From the NCBI GenBank assembly GCA_946122785.1, contig CAMGYJ010000009.1, positions 9,144,937-9,208,936 on the forward strand: 64,000 bases of DNA, read 5' to 3'. Below are positions 9,909 through 21,954 of the stretch, one piece after another (the stretch's first letter is position 1; the number at the start of each line of letters is the position of its first letter). This DNA comes from Linum tenue (Eukaryota > Streptophyta > Magnoliopsida > Malpighiales > Linaceae). The notes under the pieces were generated by a model. It did no database searches. It had not been told where the DNA came from and worked only from the letters and a program-made list of their open reading frames with translations. A program made the translations under genes and the position numbers.

Positions 9909-10951
9909 GGGATCATGTTAATTTTCAAAATAAAGACGATTAGTTGTTCTAGTTTACTTGGTTTATAATGCTTTTGATTGTTAACTTCATTGCGATCAAT
10001 TTGATCCATGGGTATGAGCAGAAAACTTAAATTGCATGCAACCAAACATCTGTAGTTTTTTTCCTAGTAGAACTAGAAACTAATAAATGCACATGAGTTG
10101 TATTTCATAAAAATTGAGATACATAAATGGGATTGGATGTCGTATCAATGCAACCATACATATTAGAGCAACCCAAGAACGTCCTTTCCATATTAAGATG
10201 CTAAGTATGATTTTTATTCAGATTTCAACAGTTATGGGATATTTAGCCATTATTACTGTTACAGATTGAGATATCATACAATGGCACGAAAAATAACTAA
10301 AAACTGAGTTACCTTTTTTATTGCTTCTACCATTATATGTTATAGCTATTTTTAAGGACATGGAATTGGATGCACAGGATAATGTCAAACTGATAATTTG
10401 AAACTGGAAAATAGGTGGCAGGTCATTATGTTCGAGATTCAAGATGGATTGGGTTAGATGCAAACAATATGGATTTGAATACAAATAAAACCAGCTACGG
10501 GCATAGCCATTGATCAAATGTAATATTTATACTTTAGATCACCTTTGTTCTTGTGTCTTGAGTTTTGTTTTCATTTTCTCTCTTGGTAGTCAAAATTTTC
10601 TTAGTTTTTTTTTATTGTATACTAATGAGTTAGATTGATTCGAATGAACTTGATATGTACTCTCAATGTATCATTTTAGTTGTTGTTACTCTTTTTGTTC
10701 TATCATTTTCCGCGAGAAATCATCACGAAACTCCACTTTTCATACTTATCCATTTACTGCTCTATCGGTAACTCATTCCTATCTTAACTCTCATTTCCAT
10801 TTGAAGTGTTTATGGGTTTGATTTATGAATACATATTGTATTCCATGAATGTGTAAGCGGTGAATGTTGAAAAAACCTAAAAAACTTTCGTGATTATAGT
10901 GGCAACTTTTTAGTTTCATTTTGGAATTGCTCTATCTATTGACTTTGAGAG

Positions 10952-12932
10952 ACCAATCAGGTATTTTAGCTTCGCGGTTGGGACTCCTTCTGCTTCCACG
11001 GCCTCCAAAAAGATTTTACTTGGTCGCCCATTCGCATTTACCTGGTCGGGTATTTCAGTGTCTGACCGGGTGTTTCAGCTTCCAACTCCTCTCTAGGCGC
11101 CAATTCTCCATGTTTTGACTTGAAACTCGCTTCCTCGCTTCCATGTCCAGGCCAAGTCCTGAAATATAACATAAACGCACAACCTAGCGTGAAATCGGCT
11201 TAAAACACGAGAATTGACTCTCAAACGGTTCAAGAATAGTGGCCAAAACATGTGCAAATAATGGTCTATCAAATTCCCTCACACTTAACCGCTTGCTTGT
11301 CCCCAAGCAAACCTTACTCAAACTAATGCAACTCTCCAGACCTCTACAACATCATGCAATCCCGATCGTTGATAGAGGATTTCCTAGATCATTTAGCGGC
11401 TTACAAGGTCTACCAGTCTTCTAAGACATCCCATGTTTCCCTCAATGCGAGTACTAGACTATCAACAGGATCATGCGAGGCAGTGGACCTAGGACAGATG
11501 ATTCATGGACAAGGACTCTCCGTATTGGGTGCTCTTTCATTCTATTTCCCTTGTTGGAACCCCTTTTTCTTATTGTTTGTTTCTTTTTCTTCTGCTTATC
11601 ACATTGCACTTTACTGGGGTTTCAGCTGCAGTTTTAAGCGCGATCGACACTTATTAGGTGAGCAAGAGCAATTTCTGTACATCTGTCACTCGCCAGAGTA
11701 ATTCTTTTAACTCCTTTTTCTCACTTCGTGTGGTTCAATGAAATTAAGGGGGGTCGGAAGCTCTATCCGTGCCCTTAAAAACACATCCTCAAGTAGGCAA
11801 ACCATTCAACGGGTGAAAATTTTACTCGTACTAGAGATGGCTTAGCTTCACCTTGTAAGCCTAACCCACCAAGGATCACTAAAGTCTCTTCCAAAACCCG
11901 ATTTTGTGCAATGAACGGTGCCACACACATTGGGCTTACCCCATGTTTAAGATTTTAATTTTCTGATATGGAGGACCAATTGCTTTATCATTACACACCT
12001 AAGCACCCTTATACGCAACATGAGTCCACACACATCAAGAGAGAGTCATCAATATCACATGAATCGAATGTCCTACGTCCACCAGTTCACACAATCAACC
12101 GACACAGCAAAATGGAAGATAGGAGAGATCTTATACTTCAGCATCCTCCATAGCGCTACACTATCTCCCTAGATTGCATAGTACTATAAACACTGTCAAT
12201 TCAAAGCATACTATGTAGGTCATTGCAAGAAACACGTACTTGGAGCCCTCAAATCAAAATTTGGTTAGTGGACTAGGCTCTAAGAACACAAACATAGGTA
12301 GACAGTCAAAGAGAAACATCACCCCCACACTTATGCTCGATAGTGCCCTCAATGGAGAAGAGGGAAAAAGAGAAGGGGAACGATGTTATCGGGAAGAACA
12401 TACTGTAGCAGGACTAGAAAGTGGACCAGTTGGGGATAAGGAGGACTGGAAATGGGACCAGTTGAAGCAAGAGCACGGGCTAGAGGAAAAACAATCACTC
12501 AAACACAAAGGCATTAGGTAGAGTTGTCAACCCTATAGTACATCATCCAAAAAGAAAACAAACCAAACGCAAAAATCCAGTTTGCACTTTGTCCCAGAAC
12601 AAAATAAAGCGAGGAGGCGTTATGGTGATTTCCAGTGGAGAATAAGTTGGACCATAGGTAGCCCATCAACAATTGAGAAGCTCAATGGAGAATAAGTAGG
12701 AGAATAAGTTTAAACTAAGTGGATGACTATACCGAGGGAAATGTTTTCCCAAAGAAGCAAGGAGAATGTTGAGGTGAAGTGAAACAAAGTAGGGTGGAGG
12801 AAAAGTGTAACCCTTACATGCCTAGGGTATTAAGGAAAGGACAACACAGTTCTAGTCGAGCATATTACAAGGTTGTATTAAGCAAATGGTAGAATGTCTA
12901 AGCTTTGTGTGATGCTAGCTATTATGCCACTT
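10952..12932 (-). mobile_element. 3' fragment of a non-autonomous Athila-type LTR element (in unit A)
   Basis: Read on the minus strand this is internal 3' untranslated DNA (12932-11272) followed by the first 320 bp of an LTR that starts TGATAGACCATTATT at 11271. It holds the family's signature parts: an internal purine tract (near 12320-12333) and, next to the LTR, a hairpin of the GCTTGGGGACAAGC type. It is a near copy of 30839-32756. Its right end is joined to unit B through ACAA, a short homology present on both sides. No coding frame is evident; the plus-strand frames at 12240-12521 lie over untranslated sequence. Confidence 0.75.
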
Positions 12933-13016
12933 ACAACTTTCATGCTAAATCAATTCATTTTACTTGCATATAGATCTTAGGTGACAACATGCAATTGACA
13001 CAAGTAATATATAAAT

Positions 13017-13337
13017 TTACATATACATCGATCCAAATGCCCCCAACATTGCTGCATTCCCAACGGCATAAAAATCATGTTCCCAAGTACGGATTTCAGG
13101 AACAATGCAGTCGACATTGATATCATCTTTAGCCAAGGAATGGGAAATACTTCCATATTCTTTTGCTCGGTCAAGAATGTTGCTCCTCTCGTCATATTCT
13201 TGAAACATTTTTACTGGAGGGTTTGTTAGTAATGGTGATAGCTTTCTAGCTTGTATTTGATATGGAAGATTCAGGATAACTAAGGTTGAGAAGAGTATAC
13301 ATGTGATAATGACCGATGATGAACTTGGAGAGCCCAT
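13017..13337 (-). CDS. small secreted protein, copy B
   Basis: A 106-residue open copy of the family, with the same signal peptide, cleavage site after QIQA, and the conserved RKLSPLLTNPP and INVDCIVPEI blocks. It differs from A at about 12 residues and from C at about 8, mostly in residues 42-66 (for example Met44, Asn53, Ile64-Ser65). Its TATA box at 13460-13466 is intact. The stop TAA follows FGSMYM as in the other copies. A second overlapping minus-strand frame (12977-13195) is open too but has no signal peptide and is best explained as a shadow of this gene. Confidence 0.65.
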   Translation of the reverse strand: MGSPSSSSVIITCILFSTLVILNLPYQIQARKLSPLLTNPPVKMFQEYDERSNILDRAKEYGSISHSLAKDDINVDCIVPEIRTWEHDFYAVGNAAMLGAFGSMYM

Positions 13338-13459
13338 TTACCAGATTTTCTTTTGTATTTGCCGGATCAAAAGAGACTGGAAAGTCTATTGATGGGATAT
13401 AATTGTGTCTCTTAGTTACTCGTTTGGGAGATGTGACTCCACCATTATGATGGTAATCA

Positions 13460-13466
13460 ATTTATA
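13460..13466 (-). promoter_or_regulatory. TATA box of copy B
   Basis: TATAAAT on the minus strand, about 125 bp before the ATG at 13337, in the same context as the other copies. Confidence 0.6.
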
Positions 13467-14738
13467 GGGATCATGTTAATTTTCAAAATGAAGACGATTA
13501 GTTATTCTAGTTTACTTGGTTTATAATGCTTGTGATGGTTAACTTCATTGCAATTAATTTGTTCCATGGGTATGAGCAGAAAACTTAAATGGCATGCAAC
13601 AAAATATCTGTAGTTTTTTTCCTCGTAGAACTAGAAAACTAATAAATGAACATGAGTTATATTTCATTAAAATTGAGATATATTAATGGGATTGGATGTC
13701 ATATCAATGCATCTATACATATTAGAGCAACCCAAGAACGTCATTGCCATATTAAGATGCTAAGTATGATTTTTATAAAGATTTCAACAGTTATGGGATA
13801 TTTAGCCATTATTACTGTTACAGATTGAGATATCATATAATGGCACGAAAAATAACTAAAAACTGAGTTACCTTTTTTATTGCTTCTACCATTATATGTT
13901 ATAGCTATTTTTAAGGACATGGAATTGGATGCACAGGATACTGTCAAACTGATAATTTGAAAATGGAAAATAGGTGGCGGGTCATTATGTTCGAGATTCG
14001 AGATGGATTGGGTTAGATGCAAACATTATGGATTCGAATACAAATAAAACCAGCTACGGGCATAGCCGTTGATCAAATGTAATATTTATGCTTTTGATCA
14101 CCTTTGTTCTAGTATCTTGAGTTTTGTTTTCATTTTCTCTCATGGTAGTAAAAAAATTTCTTAGTTTTTTTTATTGTAGACTAATGAGTCAGGTTGATTC
14201 TAATGAACTTGATATGTACACTTACTGTATCATTTTAGTTCTTGTTACTCCTTTTGTTCTAGCATTTTCCACGAGAAATCATACGAAAATCCACTCTTTA
14301 TACTTATCCATTTACTGCTCTATCGGTAACTCATTCCTATCTTAACTCTCATTTCCATTTGAAGTGTTTATGGGTGTGATTTATGAAGACATATTGTTTT
14401 CCATGAATGTGTAACCTGTGAATGTTGGGGGGGAAAAAACTAAAAGACTTTCGTGATTATAGTGGCAACTTTTTAATTTCATTTTTGGAATTGCGTTATC
14501 TATTGACATTGATACATGAATGGCGCAATCATGGTAGTCAATCACCGTCTCCGATTGTTTGGCGTTATTGACCGGAGAACTTGTATGAGAGTCCAAGCAT
14601 CTAGGAAGCCAAGTGAGAATTTTTCATGTTCATTCTTTCTTGGGTGATACATCTCTCTCTGCATGATTCTTAAGCTCAACCTGTGCATGAGCCCGAGTAG
14701 TGATACAACAAATATGAAGATGGGTACATAGGTATAGC

Positions 14739-15193
14739 TAGAGGTGGCAATTGGATCGGATTCGTGGATTGGATTGGTGGATCCATGGATCAAATGGATT
14801 GGATCCAATATATTGGTGGATTCATGGATTGGATCAAATGGATTGGTGGATTGATCCATGAAACCAAATGACATCCAAGGCTTGGACCAAAATGTAAATT
14901 TTGAAAATTTTTAGGTACTAAAATGTCATAGTGGAAAATTTTAGGTACCAAAATGTAATTTTCCAATGATGTTTTTTGTATAAAATCAAAATTTTAGGTA
15001 CCAAAATGTAAAATATATAAAATATAGGTACCAACTTGTAATATGTCATTTGGATCCATGGATTGATCCATGAATCCACAATCTAATTGGATTTGGATCA
15101 AATGGATTGGATTTAAATGGATTGGATTAGGTGGATAATTTGGTGGATGGATTGGATTGGATTCATGGATTTGGATCCTAATTGCCACCTCTG
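14739..15193. mobile_element. hAT-type MITE in unit B
   Basis: A 455-bp insert absent from units C and D. Its ends are inverted: TAGAGGTGGCAATTGGATC on the left and the complement of CAGAGGTGGCAATTAGGATC on the right. The 8-bp GGTATAGC is present on both sides (14731-14738 and 15194-15201), the target duplication size of hAT elements, and occurs once in unit C. Subterminal regions repeat GGATTGGATC-like motifs many times, likely transposase binding sites, and the centre repeats AGGTACCAAAATGTAA. It has no coding capacity and would need a transposase from elsewhere. Confidence 0.9.
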
Positions 15194-16079
15194 GGTATAG
15201 CCTATGGCATAGAAGACCACTTTTATCAGGTTATCATTATATCCATTCGTCAAACGCCGTTGAACATAACCTCCTCCTTAGATTACACCTTATTATAAAC
15301 CAATTTCTATTCCTTGAATCCTATTTTTAATCCTTTTCAAAGTTCCACGTGATTTATTGTTCTACCATAGTATTATGCTTTTAAAATAAAAATTGAGTTT
15401 GGAAGGAACTTTGTATTGAAAAGCGACATGCTTAAAATTGCAAACCTGTGATTTTATTTATTATAATTTTGTTTAAAAAGAAACTGGGAAAAAGTATAAT
15501 GTAAAAGTAGAGAGCTATCTACTATCTTGTTTTGATAAAACAAACACTTTTATTTTCTCATTCCTTTTAAGTTTTCCCTTCATGCACGCCACTTGGTTGT
15601 ATTTTATTGTTGATCTATTAACTTGAAACGCTAATGTGTTACCTAAAGAAAAGAACAAAGAAAAAAAGGATACATAGACACTAAATAATAAAACTGAACA
15701 CGGGGATGGTAAAGTGAATCATTCTCTTCGATGAATATCATCATCTTTAGTTTTCACCATACAATGAAGAAGTCGGATTCTAATGTAATCGGGATGGTTA
15801 AAATTGTGATTGTTGGAAACTAAACAAACATATTATTCTCTTCATATATATAATTGTATTTTGAACTTAATGTACCTGAGTACAATTAGAATTTTGGGCA
15901 ATGAAGTTCTGTATACTTCTTGATACTTTTTCAAAATTACAAAATTCTCGTGCTTTAAAAAAATGGTTCTTAGGTCTCTTCTCTAAATTTCGAACACAAC
16001 TTTCATGCTAAATCAATTCATTTTACTTGCATATAGATCTTAGGTGACAACATGCAATTGACACAAGTAATATACAAAT

Positions 16080-16400
16080 TTACATATACATCGATCCAAA
16101 TGCCCCCAACATTGCTGCATTCCCAATGGCATAAAAATCATGTTCCCAAGTACGGATTTCAGGAACAATGCAGTCGACATTGATGTCATCTTTAGCCAAG
16201 GAATGGAAAGTACTTCCATATTCTTTTGCTCGCTCAAGATTGCTGCTCCTCTCGTCATATTCTTGAAATATTTTTATTGGAGGATTTGTTAGTAATGGTG
16301 ATAGCTTTCTAGCTTGTATTTGATATGGAAGATTTAGGATAACTAAGGTTGAGAAGAGTATACATGTGATAATGACCGATGATGAACTAGGAGAGCCCAT
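16080..16400 (-). CDS. small secreted protein, copy C
   Basis: An open 106-residue copy with signal peptide (hydrophobic residues 9-24, cut after Ala30) and both conserved blocks. Variable residues here include Ile42, Ile44, Ser53-Asn54-Leu55-Glu56 and Ile92. The TATA box is at 16523-16529, about 125 bp from the ATG. It lies in the only complete unit of the array and is probably the best candidate for an expressed copy. Product and receptor are unknown; the absence of paired cysteines argues against a defensin or other Cys-rich peptide. Confidence 0.68.
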   Translation of the reverse strand: MGSPSSSSVIITCILFSTLVILNLPYQIQARKLSPLLTNPPIKIFQEYDERSSNLERAKEYGSTFHSLAKDDINVDCIVPEIRTWEHDFYAIGNAAMLGAFGSMYM

Positions 16401-16522
16401 TTATCAGATTTTCTTTTGTATTTGCCGGATCAAAAGAGACTGGAAAGTCTATTGATGGGATATAATTGTGTCTCTTAGTTACTCGTTTGGGAGATGTGAC
16501 TCCACCATTATGATGGTAATCA

Positions 16523-16529
16523 ATTTATA
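16523..16529 (-). promoter_or_regulatory. TATA box of copy C
   Basis: TATAAAT in the context CCCTATAAATTGATT on the minus strand, about 125 bp upstream of the ATG. Confidence 0.6.
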
Positions 16530-18595
16530 GGGATCATGTTAATTTTCAAAATAAAGACGATTAGTTATTCTAGTTTACTTGGTTTATAATGCTTGTGATG
16601 GTTAACTTCATTGCAATTAATTTGTTCCATGGGTATGATCAGAAAACTTAAATGGCATGCAACAAAACATCTGTAGTTTATTTCCTTGTAGAACTAGAAA
16701 ACTAATAAATGAACATGAGTTGTATTTCATTAAAATTGAGATACATTAATGGGATTGGATGTCGTATCAATGCAACCAAACATATTAGAGCAACCCAAGA
16801 ACGTCCTTGCCATATTAAGATGCTAAGTATGATTTTTATAAAGATTTCAACAGTTATGGGATATTTAGCCATTATTACTGTTACAGATTGAGATATCATA
16901 CAATGGCACGAAAAATAACTAAAAACTGAGTTACCTTTTTTATTGCTTCTACCATTATCTGTTATAGCTATTTTTAAGGACATGGAATTGGATGCACAGG
17001 ATACTGTCAAACTGATAATTTGAAACTGGAAAATAGGTGGCGGGTCATTATGTTCGAGATTCGAGATGGATTGGGTTAGATGCAAACATTATGGATTCGA
17101 ATACAAATAAAACCAGCTACGGGAATAGCCGTTGATCAAATGTAATATTTATGCTTTTGATCACCTTTGTTCTTGTATCTTGAGTTTTGTTTTCATTTTC
17201 TCTCATGGTAGTAAAAAAAATTCTTAGTTTTTTTTTTATTGTAGACTAATGAGTCAGGTTGATTCTAATGAACTTGATATGTACACTCACTGTATCATTT
17301 TAGTTCTTGTTACTCCTTTTGTTCTAGCATTTTCCACGAGAAATCATACGAAACTCCACTCTTTATACTTATCAATTTACTGCTCTATCGTAACTCATTC
17401 CTATCTTAACTCTCATTTCCATTTGAAGTGTTTATGGGTGTGATTTATGAATACATATTGTTTTCCATGAATGTGTAACCTGTGAATGTTGGGGAAAAAA
17501 AAACTAAAAGAGTTTCGTGATTATAGTGGCAACTTTTTAGTTTCAATTTTGGAATTTTGTTTTCTATTGACATTGATACATGAATGGCGCAATCATAGTA
17601 GTCAATCACCGTCTCCGATTGTTTAGAGTTATTGACCGGAGAACTTGTATGAGAGTCCAAGCATCTAGGAAGCCAAGTGAGATTTTTTCATGTCCATTTT
17701 TTTTGGGTGATACATCTCTCTCTGCATGATTCTTAGGCTCAACCTGTGCATGAGCCCGAGTAGTGACACAACAAATATGAAAGATGGGGACATAGGTATA
17801 GCCTATGGCATAGAAGACCACTTTTATCAGGTTATCATTATATCCATTCGACAAACGCCGTTGAACCTAACCTCCTTCTTAGATTACACCATATTATAAA
17901 CCAATTTCTATTCCTTGAATCCTATTTTGAATCCTTTTCAAAGTTCCACGTGATTTATTGTTCTACCATAGTATTCTGCTTTTAAAATAAAAATTGAGTT
18001 AGGAAGCAACTTTGTATTGAAAAGCGACATACTTAAAATTGCAAACCTGCGATTTTATTTATTATAATTTTGTTTAAAAAGACACTGGGAAAAAGTATAA
18101 TGTAAAAGCAGAGAGTTATCTACTATCTTGTTTTGATAAAACAAACACTTTTGTTTTCTCATTCCTTTTAAGTTTTCCCTTCATGCACGTCACTTGGTTG
18201 TATTTCATTGTTGATCTATTAACTTAAAACGCTAATGTGTTACCTAAAGAAAAGAACAAAGAAAAAAAGGATACAAAGACACTAAATAATAAACTGAACA
18301 CGGGGATGGTAAAGTGAATCATTCTCTTCGATGAATATCATCATCTTTAGTTTTCAACATACAATGAACAAGTCGGATTCTAATGTAATCGGGAGTGTTA
18401 AAATTGTGATTGTTGGAAACTAAACAAACATATTATTCTCTTCATATATATAATTATATTTTGAACTTAATGTACCTGAGTACAATTAGAATTTTTGGCA
18501 ATGAAGTTCTGTATACTTCTTGATACTTTTTCAAAATTAAAAAATTCTCGTGCTTTAAAAAAATGGATCTTAGGTGTCTTCTCTAAATGTCGAAC

Positions 18596-19883
18596 ACAAC
18601 TTTCATGCTAAATCAATTCATTTTACTTGCATATAGATCTTAGGTGACAACATGCAATTGACACAAGTAATATATAAATTTACATATACATCGATCCAAA
18701 TGCCCCCAACATTGCTGCATTCCCAACGGCATAAAAATCATGTTCCCAAGTACGGATTTCAGGAACAATGCAGTCGACATTGATGTCATCTTTAGCCAAG
18801 GAATGGAAAGTACTTCCATATTCTTTTCCTCGCTCAAGATTGCTGCTCCTCTCGTCATATTCTTGAAATATTTTTATTGGAGGGTTTGTTAGTAATGGTG
18901 ATAGCTTTCTAGCTTGTATTTGATATGGAAGATTTAGGATAACTCAGGTTGAGAAGAGTATACATGTGATAATGACCGATGATGAACTAGGAGAGCCCAT
19001 TTATCAAATTTTCTTTTGTATTTGCCGGATCAAAAGAGACTGGAAAGTCTATTGATGGGATATAATTGTGTCTCTTAGTTACTCGTTTGGGAGATGTGAC
19101 TCCACCATTATGATGGTAATCAATTTATAGGGATCATGTTAATTTTCAAAATAAAGACGATTAGTTATTCTAGTTTACTTGGTTTATAATGCTTGTGATG
19201 GTTAACTTCATTGCAATTAATTTGTTCCATGGGTATGATCAGAAAACTTAAATGGCATGCAACAAAACATCTGTAGTTTATTTCCTTGTAGAACTAGAAA
19301 ACTAATAAATGAACATGAGTTGTATTTCATTAAAATTGAGATACATTAATGGGATTGGATGTCGTATCAATGCAACCAAACATATTAGAGCAACCCAAGA
19401 ACGTCCTTGCCATATTAAGATGCTAAGTATGATTTTTATAAAGATTTCAACAGTTATGGGATATTTAGCCATTATTACTGTTACAGATTGAGATATCATA
19501 CAATGGCACGAAAAATAACTAAAAACTGAGTTACCTTTTTTATTGCTTCTACCATTATCTGTTATAGCTATTTTTAAGGACATGGAATTGGATGCACAGG
19601 ATACTGTCAAACTGATAATTTGAAACTGGAAAATAGGTGGCGGGTCATTATGTTCGAGATTCGAGATGGATTGGGTTAGATGCAAACATTATGGATTCGA
19701 ATACAAATAAAACCAGCTACGGGAATAGCCGTTGATTAAATGTAATATTTATGCTTTTGATCACCTTTGTTCTTGTATCTTGAGTTTTGTTTTCATTTTC
19801 TCTCATGGTAGTAAAAAATTTCTTAGTTTTTTTTTATTGTAGACTAATGAGTTAGGTTGATTCTAATGAACTTGATATGTACA
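18596..19883. repeat. array unit D (truncated by deletion)
   Basis: Matches unit C until GATATGTACA at 19883, where the sequence jumps into the middle of a chromovirus LTR. TACA occurs at the break in both parents (unit C and the right LTR at 27057-27060), so the join is a deletion at a 4-bp homology. Confidence 0.9.
18680..19000 (-). pseudogene. small secreted protein, copy D, nonsense mutation
   Basis: The copy aligns along its full length with C, but codon 19 (18944-18946) is TGA where C has TTA (Leu), a single T-to-G change inside the signal peptide. The remaining frame is open. The TATA box at 19123-19129 is kept. Because C and D are otherwise almost identical, the change is recent. No later in-frame ATG would restore a signal peptide. 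Confidence 0.85.
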
Positions 19884-21777
19884 TAGCATAAGATATTGCT
19901 TTCTAATGGAGCAGCTGGAAAAGAGTGTCGGTGCTCCATCTTCTTCCATAAATATAATACTAGCTACTTCTTCATGTCTTCCCTTGTCCCTGTCCTATCG
20001 CCCCTCTCCATCACTACTGCTTCTCCAAGAACGCCAGCACTCATCCTTCATCGCCATTAACTTTGTCCATCCTTTCCTTGCCACACAAAGTTTCCCATCG
20101 CTATCATCGTCGATCGGATAGCTACCACGACACTAGCAACTGTTTTCATAGAGAGTCTCTTCCTCTGTCTCTCGAACCATAGGTAAGAACAATGGAATCA
20201 CAGGCTTTATTAACCTTCAAAGCTCCGTAGGTACTAACCATGGTTGTCTTTCACCGTAGCTTTGACGGGGAAGACGTGGGGTCATCGAATGTCGACCCTA
20301 ACTAGGAACAAGGGCCATACATCTTTGTATCGACGTTTAGGCACGAATAAAAGGTAAGGAAACCACGATCCTCGCATTCGAAACTGATTACGTATGAGTT
20401 TGTACGAGTTATAGTTTTCTGGAAAATTGGTGACGAAAATTACAACCTTTTAGTGACAGAATAGATTCGGTCGCTAAAGATTGCTGGGCTATTGTCCAGA
20501 TCAGTCCCCCATGAATTCAGTACATACAGCTTAGTCCCTAAGAGTTTTAAGTTTTGATAATTTGGCCCGAAAATCGTATTTTTCATGGTTATGTTAATTC
20601 CGACACTTTTCCGTGGGGATATTCATAATATGATAATTTAATAAATTTTAGAATATTTGTATGATGCTCGTGTATAAATTTTAGAATTTTTGGATATGTA
20701 TTTGTATTTATAAAAATTTAACGAATGTTAGTTTTAATTAAATAAAATACTGTACGAAGTTGTTTTGGTGATTTGATAATTTTACATGAAACTAGGATTA
20801 TTTATTGATGTTATAAAATTATGAATCAGAATTATTAGTTTTTGTGACTCGGTTTAAAAATTATATATGATTAATTTTAATAGGAAAAAGAGGTTATTTA
20901 AAAGAGGGGCTTATGTTTATTAATTGAGATTAATAATTTGAGTTAACCAAGGTCAGACTTTGGAGTCTTAAGTGGAAAATATATTTTGAGAAATTTAATA
21001 GGATTTTATGAGAGCTATTTTAGGAGTTATTGAATTGCTTGAGATGATTTAATTCTCGATTAAAGGGTTGAAAAGATTAGTTTTAAGGAAATGATTTAAA
21101 AGAGATTGAGGGCCATTTTTAAAGGATGTTGGGGTTGAATTGATTACTCCCATAAAAAGGTTTAAGGAAAGGCCTATGTTGGCCCTATTACGTATGAGCT
21201 GGGCGGCTGGACTAGTTAGTGAGGGGATCCTAGTGTCGGTCAAAGGTTTATGATTTTGGGAATGGCGAGTAACCGTAACTCCCACATTTCTTTTTAAAGG
21301 GTTAAAGTATTAAAGGGTGGAAGTATAAATAACTTCCACAAGTTTTGAGGTGAACACTTAAGGGAACACCCGTAAGTGCTTCAAGTTTAAGTCACGGCGT
21401 AGACTGACCCCAACCCACTCATCAGGTCGTAGAGGAGGAGCTAGGGAGCATCCAGTCGAGGAGCATCCAGTGGGAGATCAGGCTACCCGAGGAGGACCAC
21501 GTGAGCACTTCTGAAGATGTCTGACCACGGATCGGAGTAAGCAGCATTTGTAATCTTTAGTTATTTGCTTTATGATTATGAGTAATGACTGGAGATTTAA
21601 AAGGATAAGAATTTATGGTTTGAGTTTTGCCCAAATGTTAGGGCTTTGCTTATGAATTATAACAATTTCTTTTCAGTATTGGTATTTAAAGCACATTATT
21701 ATTCCTTTCTTTCTAAATTTTAAATATGCTCCGGAGCAAAAATATTATTTAAGGGTTTTAGAGATCGGGACGTGACA
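19881..21777 (+). repeat. 5' LTR of the chromovirus, truncated
   Basis: It matches 27058-29551 but lacks the first 340 bp and an internal block corresponding to 28311-28920. The end, GATCGGGACGTGACA, equals the end of the right LTR. Sequence identity in shared parts is high. It also carries a short duplication (GAGCATCCAGT twice near 21450). Confidence 0.9.
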
Positions 21778-21780
21778 TTT

Positions 21781-21795
21781 TGGTATTAGAGCCGG
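21781..21795 (+). other. primer binding site (initiator tRNA-Met type)
   Basis: TGGTATTAGAGCCGG lies three bases after the LTR end. The standard plant site is TGGTATCAGAGC; one C-to-T difference is present. Confidence 0.85.
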
Positions 21796-21954
21796 TGTTC
21801 TTCTGTTCCTTGGTCTCCAAGGAATACTGGAATATCGGTCGTAGTTTTAAAGGCTTATGTTTTAAAGGAAAAGAAAAACGTGTTTTAAGTTTTGGCCAAA
21901 CGAGTCAAGGATTTCTTTTAAGATATATAAAATCTTCAGTCTACTCTAATCGTA

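Larger units (their letters stand above)
9283..10951. repeat. array unit A (partial)
   Basis: This is host DNA homologous to units B, C, D, F and E. It starts inside the unit at the Tat insertion and stops at a transposon fragment. It shares small variants (AAGCGGTGAATG) with unit F rather than with B, C and D, so A and F form one subtype. About 75 bp kept in F before the transposon junction are missing here. Confidence 0.9.
12933..15995. repeat. array unit B (2600 bp plus a MITE)
   Basis: From here the sequence repeats with a fixed phase: the same CAACTTTCATGC start recurs at 15996 and 18596. B is exactly 2600 bp plus the 455-bp MITE and its 8-bp duplication. Outside the gene I see no other convincing coding frame; AT-rich frames upstream are conserved only because the copies are young. 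Confidence 0.92.
15996..18595. repeat. array unit C (2600 bp, complete)
   Basis: An uninterrupted unit that shows the pre-insertion sites for the Tat element, the MITE and the chromovirus. Between the genes it is AT-rich and non-coding as far as I can see. Units C and D are nearly identical from about 16400 to 17270 versus 19000 to 19870, so this duplication is the youngest. Confidence 0.93.

Noticed and set aside
12240..12521. A 93-residue plus-strand frame (MEPSNQNL start), repeated at 32070.
   Set aside because: It is antisense to the 3' untranslated region of a minus-strand LARD-like fragment and overlaps its purine tract.
12977..13195. A 72-residue minus-strand frame overlapping the secreted-protein gene, repeated in C, D and E.
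   Set aside because: It shares bases with the better-supported frame, has no signal peptide or domain, and its preservation is explained by young duplication.
14542..14874. Minus-strand frames crossing the MITE border in unit B.
   Set aside because: They read from unit DNA into MITE repeats and do not exist in unit C.
16702..17085. A 127-residue minus-strand frame upstream of copies C and D (also in A, B, F and E).
   Set aside because: Its length varies between units (93 to 127 residues), it has stops at different places in A and F, and the composition matches AT-rich non-coding DNA. It lies upstream of the conserved TATA box.
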